This document shows positions 24,425 to 32,579 of a stretch of 64,000 nt of DNA, piece after piece; position 1 is the first letter of the stretch; every line of letters starts with the position of its first letter. The translations under genes were made by a program, and so were the position numbers. This DNA comes from Alphaproteobacteria bacterium (GTDB lineage: Bacteria > Pseudomonadota > Alphaproteobacteria > JANSWW01): assembly GCA_024743275.1 (NCBI GenBank), contig JANSWW010000006.1:1-64000 (forward strand), given 5' to 3'. The notes below the pieces were generated by a model. It did no database searches. It was not told where the DNA came from and was given only the letters and a program-made list of their open reading frames with translations.

Positions 24425-24853
24425 TCATCCGACGGCCTTCAGTTCGACGCCGTTTCCTTCCGGATCGCGTAGATAGAGCGACGGGCCGTCTCCTTCGGCC
24501 CCGAAACGGGTCTTGACCTGCTCCTCCGTCCAGATGCCGAGCCGGTCGAAATAGGCGCGGACCTCCTGCTCATCGAAGGCACCGACCTTCAGCGCCACAT
24601 GATCGACGTTCTTCGCCTCGGTCGGGGCCGGACCGCCCTTCTGCCCCAGCACCCCGTTCATATCGACGATGTCGATCATCGACCCGCCCGCATCGAGATG
24701 CCAAAGCCCCAAAGGCTCGTTGTGCTTCACCACCGGCAGGCCCAGCACATCCCTATAGAAGGCGAGCATGCTGTCGATATCCTTGGCCCGCAGGACCACA
24801 TGGTCGAGTCCCTTGGTCCGGAATGGCCGTTGCCCCATCATGGCCTCACTCAT
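24425..24853 (-). CDS. VOC-superfamily (glyoxalase/dioxygenase-like) protein
   Basis: The ATG at 24853 follows AGGAGATCGAC and gives 142 residues. Two beta-alpha-beta-beta-beta units are visible: GLDHVVLRAKDIDSMLAFYR, then LWHLDAGGSMIDIVD, and NVDHVALKVGAFDEQEVRAYFD, then PSLYLRDPEGNGVELKAVG. Metal-ligand candidates are the two DHV histidines and a C-terminal VEL glutamate. VOC enzymes include glyoxalase I, epimerases and dioxygenases. It is the last of the tightly packed catabolic genes; its substrate would be a pathway intermediate. Confidence 0.82.
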   Translation of the reverse strand: MSEAMMGQRPFRTKGLDHVVLRAKDIDSMLAFYRDVLGLPVVKHNEPLGLWHLDAGGSMIDIVDMNGVLGQKGGPAPTEAKNVDHVALKVGAFDEQEVRAYFDRLGIWTEEQVKTRFGAEGDGPSLYLRDPEGNGVELKAVG

Positions 24854-24866
24854 GTCGATCTCCTTT

Positions 24867-25250
24867 CTACGCCCGGTCCAGCGTGTTCTCACCGGCCATA
24901 TAGACGGCCACGCTGTCGAAACGGTCGTCCCGGACGGTGAAGAAGTTGCAGTTGGATTTGTGGACGAGCCGCCCCCCTTGATGGGTGTTGGTGACCTTGA
25001 ACCGCGCTGCGATCCGGTCGTGCTCCGGGTCGACAACGAAGGTGAACCGGTCGTGCAGAACGGCCTCGTGCTGGCCCCAGAGCCTGCGGAACATGCCGCT
25101 GATGGCCTCATGACCGGTCAGTTCGACCCCATGGGTCTCGACCGTGAACCGGCAATCCTCGGTCAACGTCGCCAACACGCCGGGAAGATCCTCGCCGTCG
25201 ACGGCGGCGAAATAGGTCCGCACCAGATCGATCATTTCATCACGGGTCAT
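24867..25250 (-). CDS. NTF2-like (SnoaL/DUF4440-type) protein
   Basis: The 127-residue cone-fold pattern is clear: an MIDLVRTYFAAVDGEDLPGV helix, LTEDCRFTVETHGVELTGHE, AISGMFRRLWGQHEAV and strands ending FDSVAVYMAGENTLD. NTF2-like proteins act as isomerases, dehydratases or binding subunits. It overlaps the flavoprotein stop by 4 bases, so it is co-translated with it. Another NTF2-like domain is fused to a tautomerase beyond the GntR gene, suggesting related chemistry. Confidence 0.75.
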   Translation of the reverse strand: MTRDEMIDLVRTYFAAVDGEDLPGVLATLTEDCRFTVETHGVELTGHEAISGMFRRLWGQHEAVLHDRFTFVVDPEHDRIAARFKVTNTHQGGRLVHKSNCNFFTVRDDRFDSVAVYMAGENTLDRA

Positions 25251-26707
25251 GCCTGCACCTCGCCCGCCTGTCCTTCAAGCACCTGTCCTTCAAGCACCTG
25301 GCCTTCCAACACCTGTCCTTCAGCCGCCTGTTCAGCCGCCCGCTCGCCGGCGATGTGGCCCAGCGTGATCGCGGTGAGCAGGCCGTTGCCCGAAAGATAT
25401 CCCCAATCGTCGGGCCCGGAGAGCCCGCGGGCCGCCCCGCCGCCGGCGAACAGGTTCGGCAGAACCGATCCGTCGGGGCGCTTCACCCGGGCATCCGGGC
25501 CGACCACAAGGCCGCCCTGTGTATGGAAGACCGCGCCCGTCACCCGAACCGCGTAATAGGGAGGTCTCAAGGCGGGTTTCAGGAAGGCGCGTCCGAATCC
25601 GTCCGTCGCCTGGTCCTTGGCGAGCCGTTCGGCCTCGCTCAACGTCTCCTGGAGGGCGTCGGCGGGAAGACCGCAAACGGCGGCCAGTTCCTCGACACTG
25701 GATGCCTCCCCCACCGCACCGGCGGCCTTGGCCTGTCGGAAATCCTCGAAATCCATGCCCAAGGCGTGGAGCCGCTCGTCGAAGATGTTCCAGGCGGTCG
25801 CCTCCGGCTGATGGATCACCCGGCGGGCCTGCTCGGAGTAGCCGGTATGCTCGTTGGAGAACCTGCGCCCCTCCAGGTTCACCTGGATCGCCCCCTCCAT
25901 CATCAGCGCCCAGCTAATCAGAATGCCGTGGGGCTGGGCGACGGAGCCGTGACCCTGGAAGGAGCCGAGATCGGCCATGTCCGCGCCAAGGTCGCGCCCC
26001 CAGCGGATGGCGTCGCCCTGATTGCCCACATGACCGAAATAATTGGCGTCCGCCATGTCCGGGATCAGTTCGCGGACCATATCGGGATTGCCGCCAAACC
26101 CGTTGCAGGCAAGGATCAGCGCCTGACAGCCCAAGGTCTCGGCGCTACCATCCGGCCGCTCATAACGCAGACCGGTGATCGTGCCTGACGGATCGGCGAA
26201 GAGGTCGGTCACATGTGCTTCGGTGACGATCGGGATGCCGGCCGCCTCGACCGCCTGGGTCAGCCGCCCGATCAGATCTGTCCCGGTCCGGGCCGGCGTG
26301 CCGTGCATCCGATGCACCCGGTGGCCCGGATAGAGAAAGGCGTCGAGGACGGAAAACTCAAGGCCATGCTCTGCGTTCAGCCAATCGATGGTCTTCGAGG
26401 ACTGTTCGCAAAGGGCCTCGACCATCGCCTTATCCGTTTCGTGATGCGCCTTGGCGAGGATGTCGCCCGACATGGTCCCGACGCTGTCGTCGATCCCCTG
26501 GGAACGCTGGACGGCGCTCCCGCAGGCTGGGATCAGGCCGGAGGACAGAGCGGTCGACCCCTGGGGCACCGCGTCCCGTTCCAGGATCACGACCTCGGCC
26601 CCTTTCGCCGCGGTGGCCAGGCCGGCGACCAGCCCGCAGGCGCCGCCCCCGATGATGGCGACGGGCACGGTGGCGTCGAAGGCGGTCGGGGTGGGGAGCA
26701 CGGCCAT
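25247..26707 (-). CDS. FAD-dependent oxidoreductase (fumarate reductase/tricarballylate dehydrogenase-like)
   Basis: The protein starts with an FAD-binding motif AIIGGGACGLVAGLATAAKG and ends with the family's FAD motif LFAGGGAARGLSGPDDWGYLS. Between lie blocks typical of FAD_binding_2 proteins (ALILACNGFGGNPDMVRELI, GHVGNQGDAIRWGRDLGAD, TQGGLVVGPDARVKR). Such enzymes oxidise or reduce carbon-carbon bonds next to carboxylates, as in fumarate reductase and tricarballylate dehydrogenase. The last 30 residues are a repeat tail (GQVLE units). It shares the operon with HyuAB and the lyase and may desaturate an intermediate. Confidence 0.8.
   Translation of the reverse strand: MAVLPTPTAFDATVPVAIIGGGACGLVAGLATAAKGAEVVILERDAVPQGSTALSSGLIPACGSAVQRSQGIDDSVGTMSGDILAKAHHETDKAMVEALCEQSSKTIDWLNAEHGLEFSVLDAFLYPGHRVHRMHGTPARTGTDLIGRLTQAVEAAGIPIVTEAHVTDLFADPSGTITGLRYERPDGSAETLGCQALILACNGFGGNPDMVRELIPDMADANYFGHVGNQGDAIRWGRDLGADMADLGSFQGHGSVAQPHGILISWALMMEGAIQVNLEGRRFSNEHTGYSEQARRVIHQPEATAWNIFDERLHALGMDFEDFRQAKAAGAVGEASSVEELAAVCGLPADALQETLSEAERLAKDQATDGFGRAFLKPALRPPYYAVRVTGAVFHTQGGLVVGPDARVKRPDGSVLPNLFAGGGAARGLSGPDDWGYLSGNGLLTAITLGHIAGERAAEQAAEGQVLEGQVLEGQVLEGQAGEVQA
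25268..25327 (-). repeat. in-frame 15-bp minisatellite (4 units)
   Basis: Four contiguous 15-base units (two identical, two diverged) at 25268-25282, 25283-25297, 25298-25312 and 25313-25327 encode repeated Glu-Gly-Gln-Val-Leu at the C-terminus of the flavoprotein. A unit length divisible by three keeps the frame. Slippage could change the tail length between strains. Confidence 0.85.
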
Positions 26708-26710
26708 CGG

Positions 26711-27316
26711 TCAGCCTTTCAGTTTCGCAAGGATATCGTCGACGGTCGCGATCTCGGCGATGGTCGAGAGCGACCCGATCGTGTCGTCATGGGCGGCCTG
26801 CTTGAACGCCGCACAGCCGTCGGACAGGACGATGCAATGAAAATCTCGGACATGGGCGTCCCGCACCGTGGAGGCGACACCGCCATTGGTGACGATTCCG
26901 CCGAAGATCAGGGTCTCCAGACCGGCCCGGTTCAGAACCCATTCCAGGCGGCTCTGGAAAAAGGCGGAGAAGGCCACCTTTTCCACCGTCAGGTCGGCGG
27001 GGGCCAGGTCGTCGATCAGCCGGTGACCGAAGGAGCCGGGCGCGAAGTCGCCCCTGCCGAGAAAGGGCCGGAGCTTCTTGAGATGGGGGGAGATGAACGG
27101 CTCCCCACCCTTCCCCGGGACCAGGGTGAAGTGGGTCGAAACGATCCATCCCCCGGCGGCCCGCATGGCGTCGGCGACGTTCTTCAAGCGCGGCGGCAGG
27201 GCGGCGATCGCGGCGGCCGACTGGCCATTGCGGCCATAGGCGCCTTCCGGGTGGAGGAAATCGTTCTGCATGTCGACCAGGACCAGGCCGGTCTTCGACG
27301 GCTCGAAGCGTTCCAT
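26711..27316 (-). CDS. isochorismatase-fold hydrolase without the catalytic cysteine
   Basis: The 201-residue protein keeps the fold's D15 (LVLVDMQNDF) and K113 (VEKVAFSAFF). At the position of the nucleophilic cysteine it has glycine: GIVTNGGVASTVRDA instead of the usual TxxCV. Cysteine-free members such as EntB and PhzD hydrolyse vinyl ethers (isochorismate type), whereas cysteine-containing ones cut amides. It therefore may act on an enol ether or be redirected. It is packed between the flavoprotein and HyuA genes (3- and 6-base gaps). Confidence 0.8.
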   Translation of the reverse strand: MERFEPSKTGLVLVDMQNDFLHPEGAYGRNGQSAAAIAALPPRLKNVADAMRAAGGWIVSTHFTLVPGKGGEPFISPHLKKLRPFLGRGDFAPGSFGHRLIDDLAPADLTVEKVAFSAFFQSRLEWVLNRAGLETLIFGGIVTNGGVASTVRDAHVRDFHCIVLSDGCAAFKQAAHDDTIGSLSTIAEIATVDDILAKLKG

Positions 27317-27322
27317 GGCGGC

Positions 27323-29410
27323 TCAGCCCTCTTCCTTGCGGGTGATGATGAGATTGCCGTAGCGGTCGACAGCCCCCTGGAGATCCGGCTCGATCCAGAT
27401 CGTCGTATCCGGCTGTTCGAGGATCGCCGGCCCCGGCACCTCGACGCCGACGGACAGCGGCAGACGGTCGTAGATCCGGGTCTCGTGCCAGGCGCCGTCG
27501 TACCAGACCTGCCGGGTCGCGGTGCGGACATCCTCCAGGCCGACGCCGTCCGCCGGCGCCAACAGGGCGAGGTCGAATTTCGGCCTCCGTCCGATGGCCG
27601 AGACCCGCTGGTTCAGGACCCGGATCGGGATACCGTCGAGCGGCCGGCCATAGACCTGGCGATACCGCTCCTCGAAGGCGGTCCGGATGAGATCACGGGT
27701 AACCCCGGTCCCTCCGCCATTGCCGGTGACATCGAAGCGCAGCGGCAGCGTGACATCCACCGTATGGGTCTGGCCCTGATAGCAGATATCCATTTCGAAC
27801 AGCACCTCGGTCCCGCCGAACGCCACGCCGGCGCTATCGAGCAGGCCGAGCCCCTGGCGGGCGAGATCGCTGATCCGCCGGTCGACCTCCGCCATGTCGA
27901 GCCCGTTCAGCGTGCCGTTCACGGTCTGGACGAAGTCGTGCCGCATATCGGCGATGGTACAGCCGAGCGCGCTGTTGATACCGGGATAACGGGGCACCAG
28001 AGCGCTCTGGAGACCGACTTCCTTGATGAGTGCCCCGGTATGGAGAGCCCCGCCGCCGCCAAAGGGCATGGCCGCGAATTTCTTCGGATCGAACCCCCGC
28101 TCGATGGACACCAGACGGATCGCGCCGGCCATCTTGGAGTTGGCGACCCGGATGATCGCCTCGGCCGCGGCCATGGCCTCGAGCCCCAGGGGCTCGGCCA
28201 CGTGTTTTTCGATCGCGGCCTTGGCGGCGTTCACGTCCAGGCGGTCGAGCTTCCCGCCGATCGGCTTGTCGGCGTTGATCCGGCCGAGGACGACATTGGC
28301 GTCGGTCACGGTCGGGCGGTCGTTGCCGAGGCCGTAACAGACCGGCCCAGGGTCGGAGCCGGCGGACTCGGGACCGACCTGCAGCAGCCCGCCCCGGTCG
28401 ACCCAGGCGATCGAGCCGCCGCCGGCGCCGATCGTGGTCATCTCGATCATCGGGGTCCGTACGGTCATCCCGAAATCGATATTGGTCTGCGGGCTAAGCG
28501 CGCTTTCCCCGTCGGCGACCAGGGAAACGTCGAAACTGGTCCCGCCCATGTCGCAGGTGATGACATTGGGGAAGCCCGCCTCGCCCGCGATATAGGCGCT
28601 CGCCATCACGCCGGCGGCGGGACCGGAAAGGGCGGTCCGGACCGGAAGACTGCGGGCTGTGTCGACGGTCATCACCCCGCCATTGGACTGGACGATCAGC
28701 ACCTGGCCGCCGAACCCGTCCGCCTTGAGCGCGGTCTCCAGCTTCAGAAGGTAGCTTCCGACAGGCGGCTGCAGATAGGCGTTCAGCGCCGTGGTCGAGG
28801 TCCGTTCGAACTCACGGATCTCCGGCAGTATATTGCTCGACGCCTCGACATAGGCGTTGGGCCAGACCGACCGCACGGCCTCCAGAGCCGCCTGCTCGTT
28901 GGCAGCATTGGCGTAGGCGTTGATGAAGACGATGCAAACCGCCTCGGCTCCGTTGGCGAGCAGGATCCGCGCCTTCTCCTTCACCTCCTCGGGATCGACC
29001 GCGGTATGCCGGGTGCCGTCGGCAAGCGTGCGTTCAGCCACCTCGATCCTTAGATCGCGGGGCACCACCGGCTCGAACTGACCCCAGAGTCCCCAGGTCT
29101 TGGGCCGGTCCCGGCGACGCATTTCGAGCACGTCCCGGAACCCCTGGGTGGTGATGATCCCGGTCCGCGCGCCCTTGCGCTCCAGCAGCGCGTTGGTGCC
29201 GACCGTGGTGCCGTGCACGACGGTCGCGACCTCGCCGAACCCGGCGACCCGCGTGCGGATCCCCTCGATGAAACCCTTGGACTGGTCGCCCAGCGTCGAC
29301 GGCACCTTGGCCACCTCGCAGCGTCCGTTCGCCTCGTCGAGGAAGAACACGTCGGTGAAGGTGCCACCCACATCGACACCGATGACATAACGGGAAGACT
29401 GATCGTTCAC
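27323..29410 (-). CDS. hydantoinase/oxoprolinase family protein, A (ATPase) subunit
   Basis: The 695-residue length and motifs match HyuA: YVIGVDVGGTFTDVFFLDEA, TVVHGTTVGTNALLERKGAR, CDMGGTSFDVSLV and GAGGGSIAWVD. HyuA-type proteins are ASKHA-fold ATPases that pair with HyuB to open lactam or hydantoin rings with ATP; the same family includes oxoprolinase and acetone/acetophenone carboxylases. HyuB lies 15 bases upstream. The complex here probably hydrolyses the imported cyclic amide. Confidence 0.9.
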   Translation of the reverse strand: MNDQSSRYVIGVDVGGTFTDVFFLDEANGRCEVAKVPSTLGDQSKGFIEGIRTRVAGFGEVATVVHGTTVGTNALLERKGARTGIITTQGFRDVLEMRRRDRPKTWGLWGQFEPVVPRDLRIEVAERTLADGTRHTAVDPEEVKEKARILLANGAEAVCIVFINAYANAANEQAALEAVRSVWPNAYVEASSNILPEIREFERTSTTALNAYLQPPVGSYLLKLETALKADGFGGQVLIVQSNGGVMTVDTARSLPVRTALSGPAAGVMASAYIAGEAGFPNVITCDMGGTSFDVSLVADGESALSPQTNIDFGMTVRTPMIEMTTIGAGGGSIAWVDRGGLLQVGPESAGSDPGPVCYGLGNDRPTVTDANVVLGRINADKPIGGKLDRLDVNAAKAAIEKHVAEPLGLEAMAAAEAIIRVANSKMAGAIRLVSIERGFDPKKFAAMPFGGGGALHTGALIKEVGLQSALVPRYPGINSALGCTIADMRHDFVQTVNGTLNGLDMAEVDRRISDLARQGLGLLDSAGVAFGGTEVLFEMDICYQGQTHTVDVTLPLRFDVTGNGGGTGVTRDLIRTAFEERYRQVYGRPLDGIPIRVLNQRVSAIGRRPKFDLALLAPADGVGLEDVRTATRQVWYDGAWHETRIYDRLPLSVGVEVPGPAILEQPDTTIWIEPDLQGAVDRYGNLIITRKEEG

Positions 29411-29425
29411 GGTTCGGGTGCTTTC

Positions 29426-31126
29426 CTATTCCGCGGGAATCTGGGAGCGGACCCGGTCGACGAGCACGCCGTAATCACTGGCCGCCGCTTCGCGGCTCAC
29501 ATAGCCGCGGGCCACATCCTTCGCGACCGCCGCCGGATCGCGTTCGGACGGCGGGCCATATCCCCCGCCCCCGGGCGTTTCCAAATGGACCCGCTGGCCC
29601 TTCTTGATCTTGATCCCGACCATCTTCGAGACCTGCGGCGGGCGATGTTCGCCGTCCTCTTGTTCGTAGGTGAAGACGTTGAGCGCGCCGGCCGCGCCGC
29701 CGACCACGCCGGGCGGCGCGAATTTCCCGCGTTCGCCGAATAGGAAGACGTCGGCCTGCTCCTCCAGCAATTCGATCTCGTAGATGGCCCCCAGGCCGCC
29801 GCGATGACGTCCCGGCCCACCGCTATCGGGTCGCAGCGCCCATTGGGTGAACATGACCGGATAGGCCGCTTCAAGGATCTCCGCCGGTGGGATCGTCGCG
29901 GTGGAAATCGGCGCGTTGCCGTGATTCAGGCCGTCGCCTTCCGGATGGCCGCCATGGCCGCCGCCGAAGAAGCTGAACATCACCCAACGGCTGCCGTCCT
30001 TGCGGTGGCCGGCCAGCGAGAGCGCGTTGATGGTGCCATAGGCGCAGCCATTGACCCGTTCCGGCGCCACCTTGGCGATGGCACAGAAGACGACATCGAT
30101 CACGCGCAGAATGGTCTCGGTATACCCGCCCACCGGCTTCGGCGCCCTCACATGCAAAAGCGAGCCTTCGGGAATGATCGTCTCCACCGGCTCCAAAACG
30201 CCCGCATTGGCCGGAACCTCGGTGAAGACATGCTTGATCGCGACATAGACCGAGGCCACCGCCGTCGACAGCGCGATATTGACCGGACCGGCGCAGGCGG
30301 GCGAGGTGCGGGAGAAGTCCAGGACCATCCGGTCGCCCTCGACGGTCAGATCGAGCGCGATCTTCAGCGGCTCGTCCTTGATGCCGTCATTGTCGAGATA
30401 GTCCTCGGCGGAATAGGTGCCGTCGGGGAGGTCCGCGATGTTCGCCGCCATCAGACGCGCGGCCCGCACTCTCAGCTCCGAGAGCGCGTCGGCCACCGTC
30501 CCGTCGCCATATTCGTCGAGCAGGGCCGTCATCCGCCGCGCCCCTAGATCGAGGGCGTTGATCTGGCCGTTGAGGTCGCCGTAAAGGCTGCCGGGCAGGC
30601 GGGAATTGGCCTTCAGGATGTCGACCACGTCCTGCCGCAACTCCCCCTTGACGAACAGTTTCACCGGCGGAATCAGCATGCCTTCCTGGAAGCACTCGGT
30701 CGCGACGGGATTGTAGTTGCCGGGGACGTTGCCGCCGACGTCGTGCCAATGCCCGACCGAGGCGAGATAGCAGAACACCCGCCCGTCCCGGAAATAGGGC
30801 CGAACCAGCCGGAAGTCCGAGAGATGGGTCCCGCCGTCATAGGGGTCGTTGAAGATATAGACATCGCCATCGGCGAGATCGCCGTCCCGGGCCGCCTTGT
30901 CGATCACCGCCTTGACCGCGAAGGACATGGCGCCGACGAAGATCGGCAGACCGGACTTACCCTGGACCAGGGTGTCCCCGGTCTCGGCGTGGTAGAGCCC
31001 GTGGGCGGCGTCGTGCGCCTCGGCGATGATCGGGTTGAAGGCGCTGCGGAACAGCGTCGCATCCATCTCGTCGGCGATTTGCTCCAGCCGCCCTTTGAGA
31101 ACGGCGAGGGTTACCGGATCAATCAT
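29426..31126 (-). CDS. hydantoinase/oxoprolinase family protein, B subunit
   Basis: The 566-residue protein starts with the HyuB signature IDPVTLAVLKGRLEQIADEM and contains VYIFNDPYDGGTHLSDF, DFSRTSPACAGPVNIALST, MFSFFGGGHGGHPEGDG and DSGGPGRHRGGLG. HyuB forms the second half of the ATP-dependent ring-opening enzyme. The ATG overlaps the stop of the lyase gene by 4 bases. The C-terminal KGQRVHLETPGGGGYG block is typical. Confidence 0.9.
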   Translation of the reverse strand: MIDPVTLAVLKGRLEQIADEMDATLFRSAFNPIIAEAHDAAHGLYHAETGDTLVQGKSGLPIFVGAMSFAVKAVIDKAARDGDLADGDVYIFNDPYDGGTHLSDFRLVRPYFRDGRVFCYLASVGHWHDVGGNVPGNYNPVATECFQEGMLIPPVKLFVKGELRQDVVDILKANSRLPGSLYGDLNGQINALDLGARRMTALLDEYGDGTVADALSELRVRAARLMAANIADLPDGTYSAEDYLDNDGIKDEPLKIALDLTVEGDRMVLDFSRTSPACAGPVNIALSTAVASVYVAIKHVFTEVPANAGVLEPVETIIPEGSLLHVRAPKPVGGYTETILRVIDVVFCAIAKVAPERVNGCAYGTINALSLAGHRKDGSRWVMFSFFGGGHGGHPEGDGLNHGNAPISTATIPPAEILEAAYPVMFTQWALRPDSGGPGRHRGGLGAIYEIELLEEQADVFLFGERGKFAPPGVVGGAAGALNVFTYEQEDGEHRPPQVSKMVGIKIKKGQRVHLETPGGGGYGPPSERDPAAVAKDVARGYVSREAAASDYGVLVDRVRSQIPAE

Positions 31127-32025
31127 GGCTGTCCTTCAAATTCGTCGCGGAAATTCGTCGCGTCGTATTCGGCGCCGAGCGCCAGCATGTCGGCGGTGCC
31201 CAGGAGCGCGTTGAGCCCGTCGAAATCGAGCATCCGGTCCCGAAACGGCTGGGTCGAGCCATGCTCCGCCAGGCTTGCCAGATAGGCCTGAGCCGTCTTC
31301 GCCAGGGCCCGCACCATGCCGCCCGGGAAGATCACGAGCTGATAGCCCAGCGCCTCCAGTTCGGCGGCGGTCTTCTGCGGGGTCTTGCCGCCCTCGACCA
31401 TGTTCGCCAGCAACGGGACACGGCCGCCGAACCGGCCGATGATGCCGGCCATCTGCTCTTCCGACCGGGGCGCTTCGACGAACAGCACGTCCGCCCCCGC
31501 CTCGACATAGCGTTCGGCCCGCTCCAGGGCCGGTTCGAACCCTTCCACGGCGATGCCGTCGGTACGCGCCACGATCAGGGTGTCGTCGCTTTGCCGGGCG
31601 TCGAGGGCCGCCTTGATCTTACCGACCATCTCACCCGCCGGAACCAGGCTCTTGCCCGCGAGATGCCCGCAGCGTTTCGGCAGGGTCTGGTCCTCCAGCT
31701 GGATCGCCGACGCGCCGGCGCTCTCGAACACCTTCACCGTCCGCATCACATTGAGCGCGTTGCCGAACCCGGTGTCCGCGTCGACGACCACCTTGAGATC
31801 GACCCGCTCGCGGATCGCCCCCAGGGTCTGGGCCACCTCGGTCATGCTCACGAGGCCGATATCGGGCCGGCCGAACCGGGTATAGGCGATGGAGGCTCCG
31901 GACAGATAGGCGGCCCGAAAGCCCGCCTGTTCGGCGAGGGTGGCGCTGAAGGCGTCGAACATGCCGGGCGCGACGACGATCTCGCCGCTGGAAAGTAGAT
32001 CTTTGAGAGAAACGTTTTCAGTCAT
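31123..32025 (-). CDS. PEP mutase/isocitrate lyase superfamily C-C lyase
   Basis: The 300-residue TIM-barrel protein has the metal-binding DADTGFG (82-88), EDQ (111-113) and the catalytic loop KRCGH (117-121). KRCGH marks the C-C lyases (isocitrate, methylisocitrate and 2,3-dimethylmalate lyases) rather than phosphonate mutases. The length is closest to methylisocitrate or dimethylmalate lyases. It should cleave a 2-hydroxy-acid made by the upstream hydro-lyase into two smaller acids such as pyruvate plus another. It overlaps both neighbours by 4 bases. Confidence 0.85.
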   Translation of the reverse strand: MTENVSLKDLLSSGEIVVAPGMFDAFSATLAEQAGFRAAYLSGASIAYTRFGRPDIGLVSMTEVAQTLGAIRERVDLKVVVDADTGFGNALNVMRTVKVFESAGASAIQLEDQTLPKRCGHLAGKSLVPAGEMVGKIKAALDARQSDDTLIVARTDGIAVEGFEPALERAERYVEAGADVLFVEAPRSEEQMAGIIGRFGGRVPLLANMVEGGKTPQKTAAELEALGYQLVIFPGGMVRALAKTAQAYLASLAEHGSTQPFRDRMLDFDGLNALLGTADMLALGAEYDATNFRDEFEGQP

Positions 32026-32579
32026 CGGGCGGCGTCCTCTTGCGCCGTCTGCGCCATTTTCTTTTCGAGATGGGGAACAAGACCGCCGTCCTGGACCATG
32101 GTCAGGAGCTGCGGCGGCAGCGCTTCGCAGGCATAGCGCTCGTCCCGCGTCTTGTTGACGATCAAGCCCTCGGCCGGGTCGACGGCGAGGTCGTCGGCAG
32201 CGCTGATCCGCCCGGCGTCGGCGCAGACCAGGGCGACGAGGCCCATATTGAGGGCGTTTCGGAAGAAGATCCCACCGAAGGATTTGGCGACCACGGCCCC
32301 GACGCCGAGATGCTTCAAGGCCTGGGCCGCCTGCTCCCGCGAGGAGCCGATACCGAAATTAAGCCCGCCGACGACGATGTCGCCCGGCGCCACCCCGGGC
32401 GCGAAGGTGGGATCCACCGCCTCCAGGCAGTGACGGGCGAGTTCCTCGAACGGTCCCTTCATGTAGAGGCCCGGCGCCAGGACATCGGTGTCGATGTCGT
32501 CACCGAAGACCCACGCCTTCCCGGTAGCCTTCCCGGTAGCCTTCCCGGTAGCCTTCCCGATCGTGCCCGCCGCACTCAT
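32022..32579 (-). CDS. aconitase-superfamily hydro-lyase, small subunit (LeuD/DmdB-like)
   Basis: The swivel domain is clear: GDDIDTDVLAPGLYMKG, GLNFGIGSSREQAAQALK, SFGGIFFRNALNMGLVAL. It is like isopropylmalate isomerase or 2,3-dimethylmalate dehydratase small subunits. The first 22 residues consist of repeated Gly-Lys-Ala-Thr from a 12-bp repeat and precede the normal start of the domain. The gene starts at an ATG overlapping the large-subunit stop. It joins the large subunit to form a [4Fe-4S] hydro-lyase in the pathway. Confidence 0.88.
   Translation of the reverse strand: MSAAGTIGKATGKATGKATGKAWVFGDDIDTDVLAPGLYMKGPFEELARHCLEAVDPTFAPGVAPGDIVVGGLNFGIGSSREQAAQALKHLGVGAVVAKSFGGIFFRNALNMGLVALVCADAGRISAADDLAVDPAEGLIVNKTRDERYACEALPPQLLTMVQDGGLVPHLEKKMAQTAQEDAAR
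32515..32562 (-). repeat. in-frame 12-bp minisatellite (4 units)
   Basis: Four contiguous 12-base units at 32515-32526, 32527-32538, 32539-32550 and 32551-32562 (the last diverged in three bases) encode Gly-Lys-Ala-Thr repeats at the N-terminus of the hydro-lyase small subunit. The unit keeps frame. The same operon carries a different 15-bp repeat in its flavoprotein gene. Confidence 0.85.

Noticed and set aside
26213-29053. A plus-strand open frame of more than 900 codons opposite the flavoprotein, hydrolase and HyuA genes
   Set aside because: It is a by-product of high GC codon bias on the opposite strand: the product is His/Asp/Gly/Arg-rich with no domain, crosses three well-supported genes and lacks a ribosome site.
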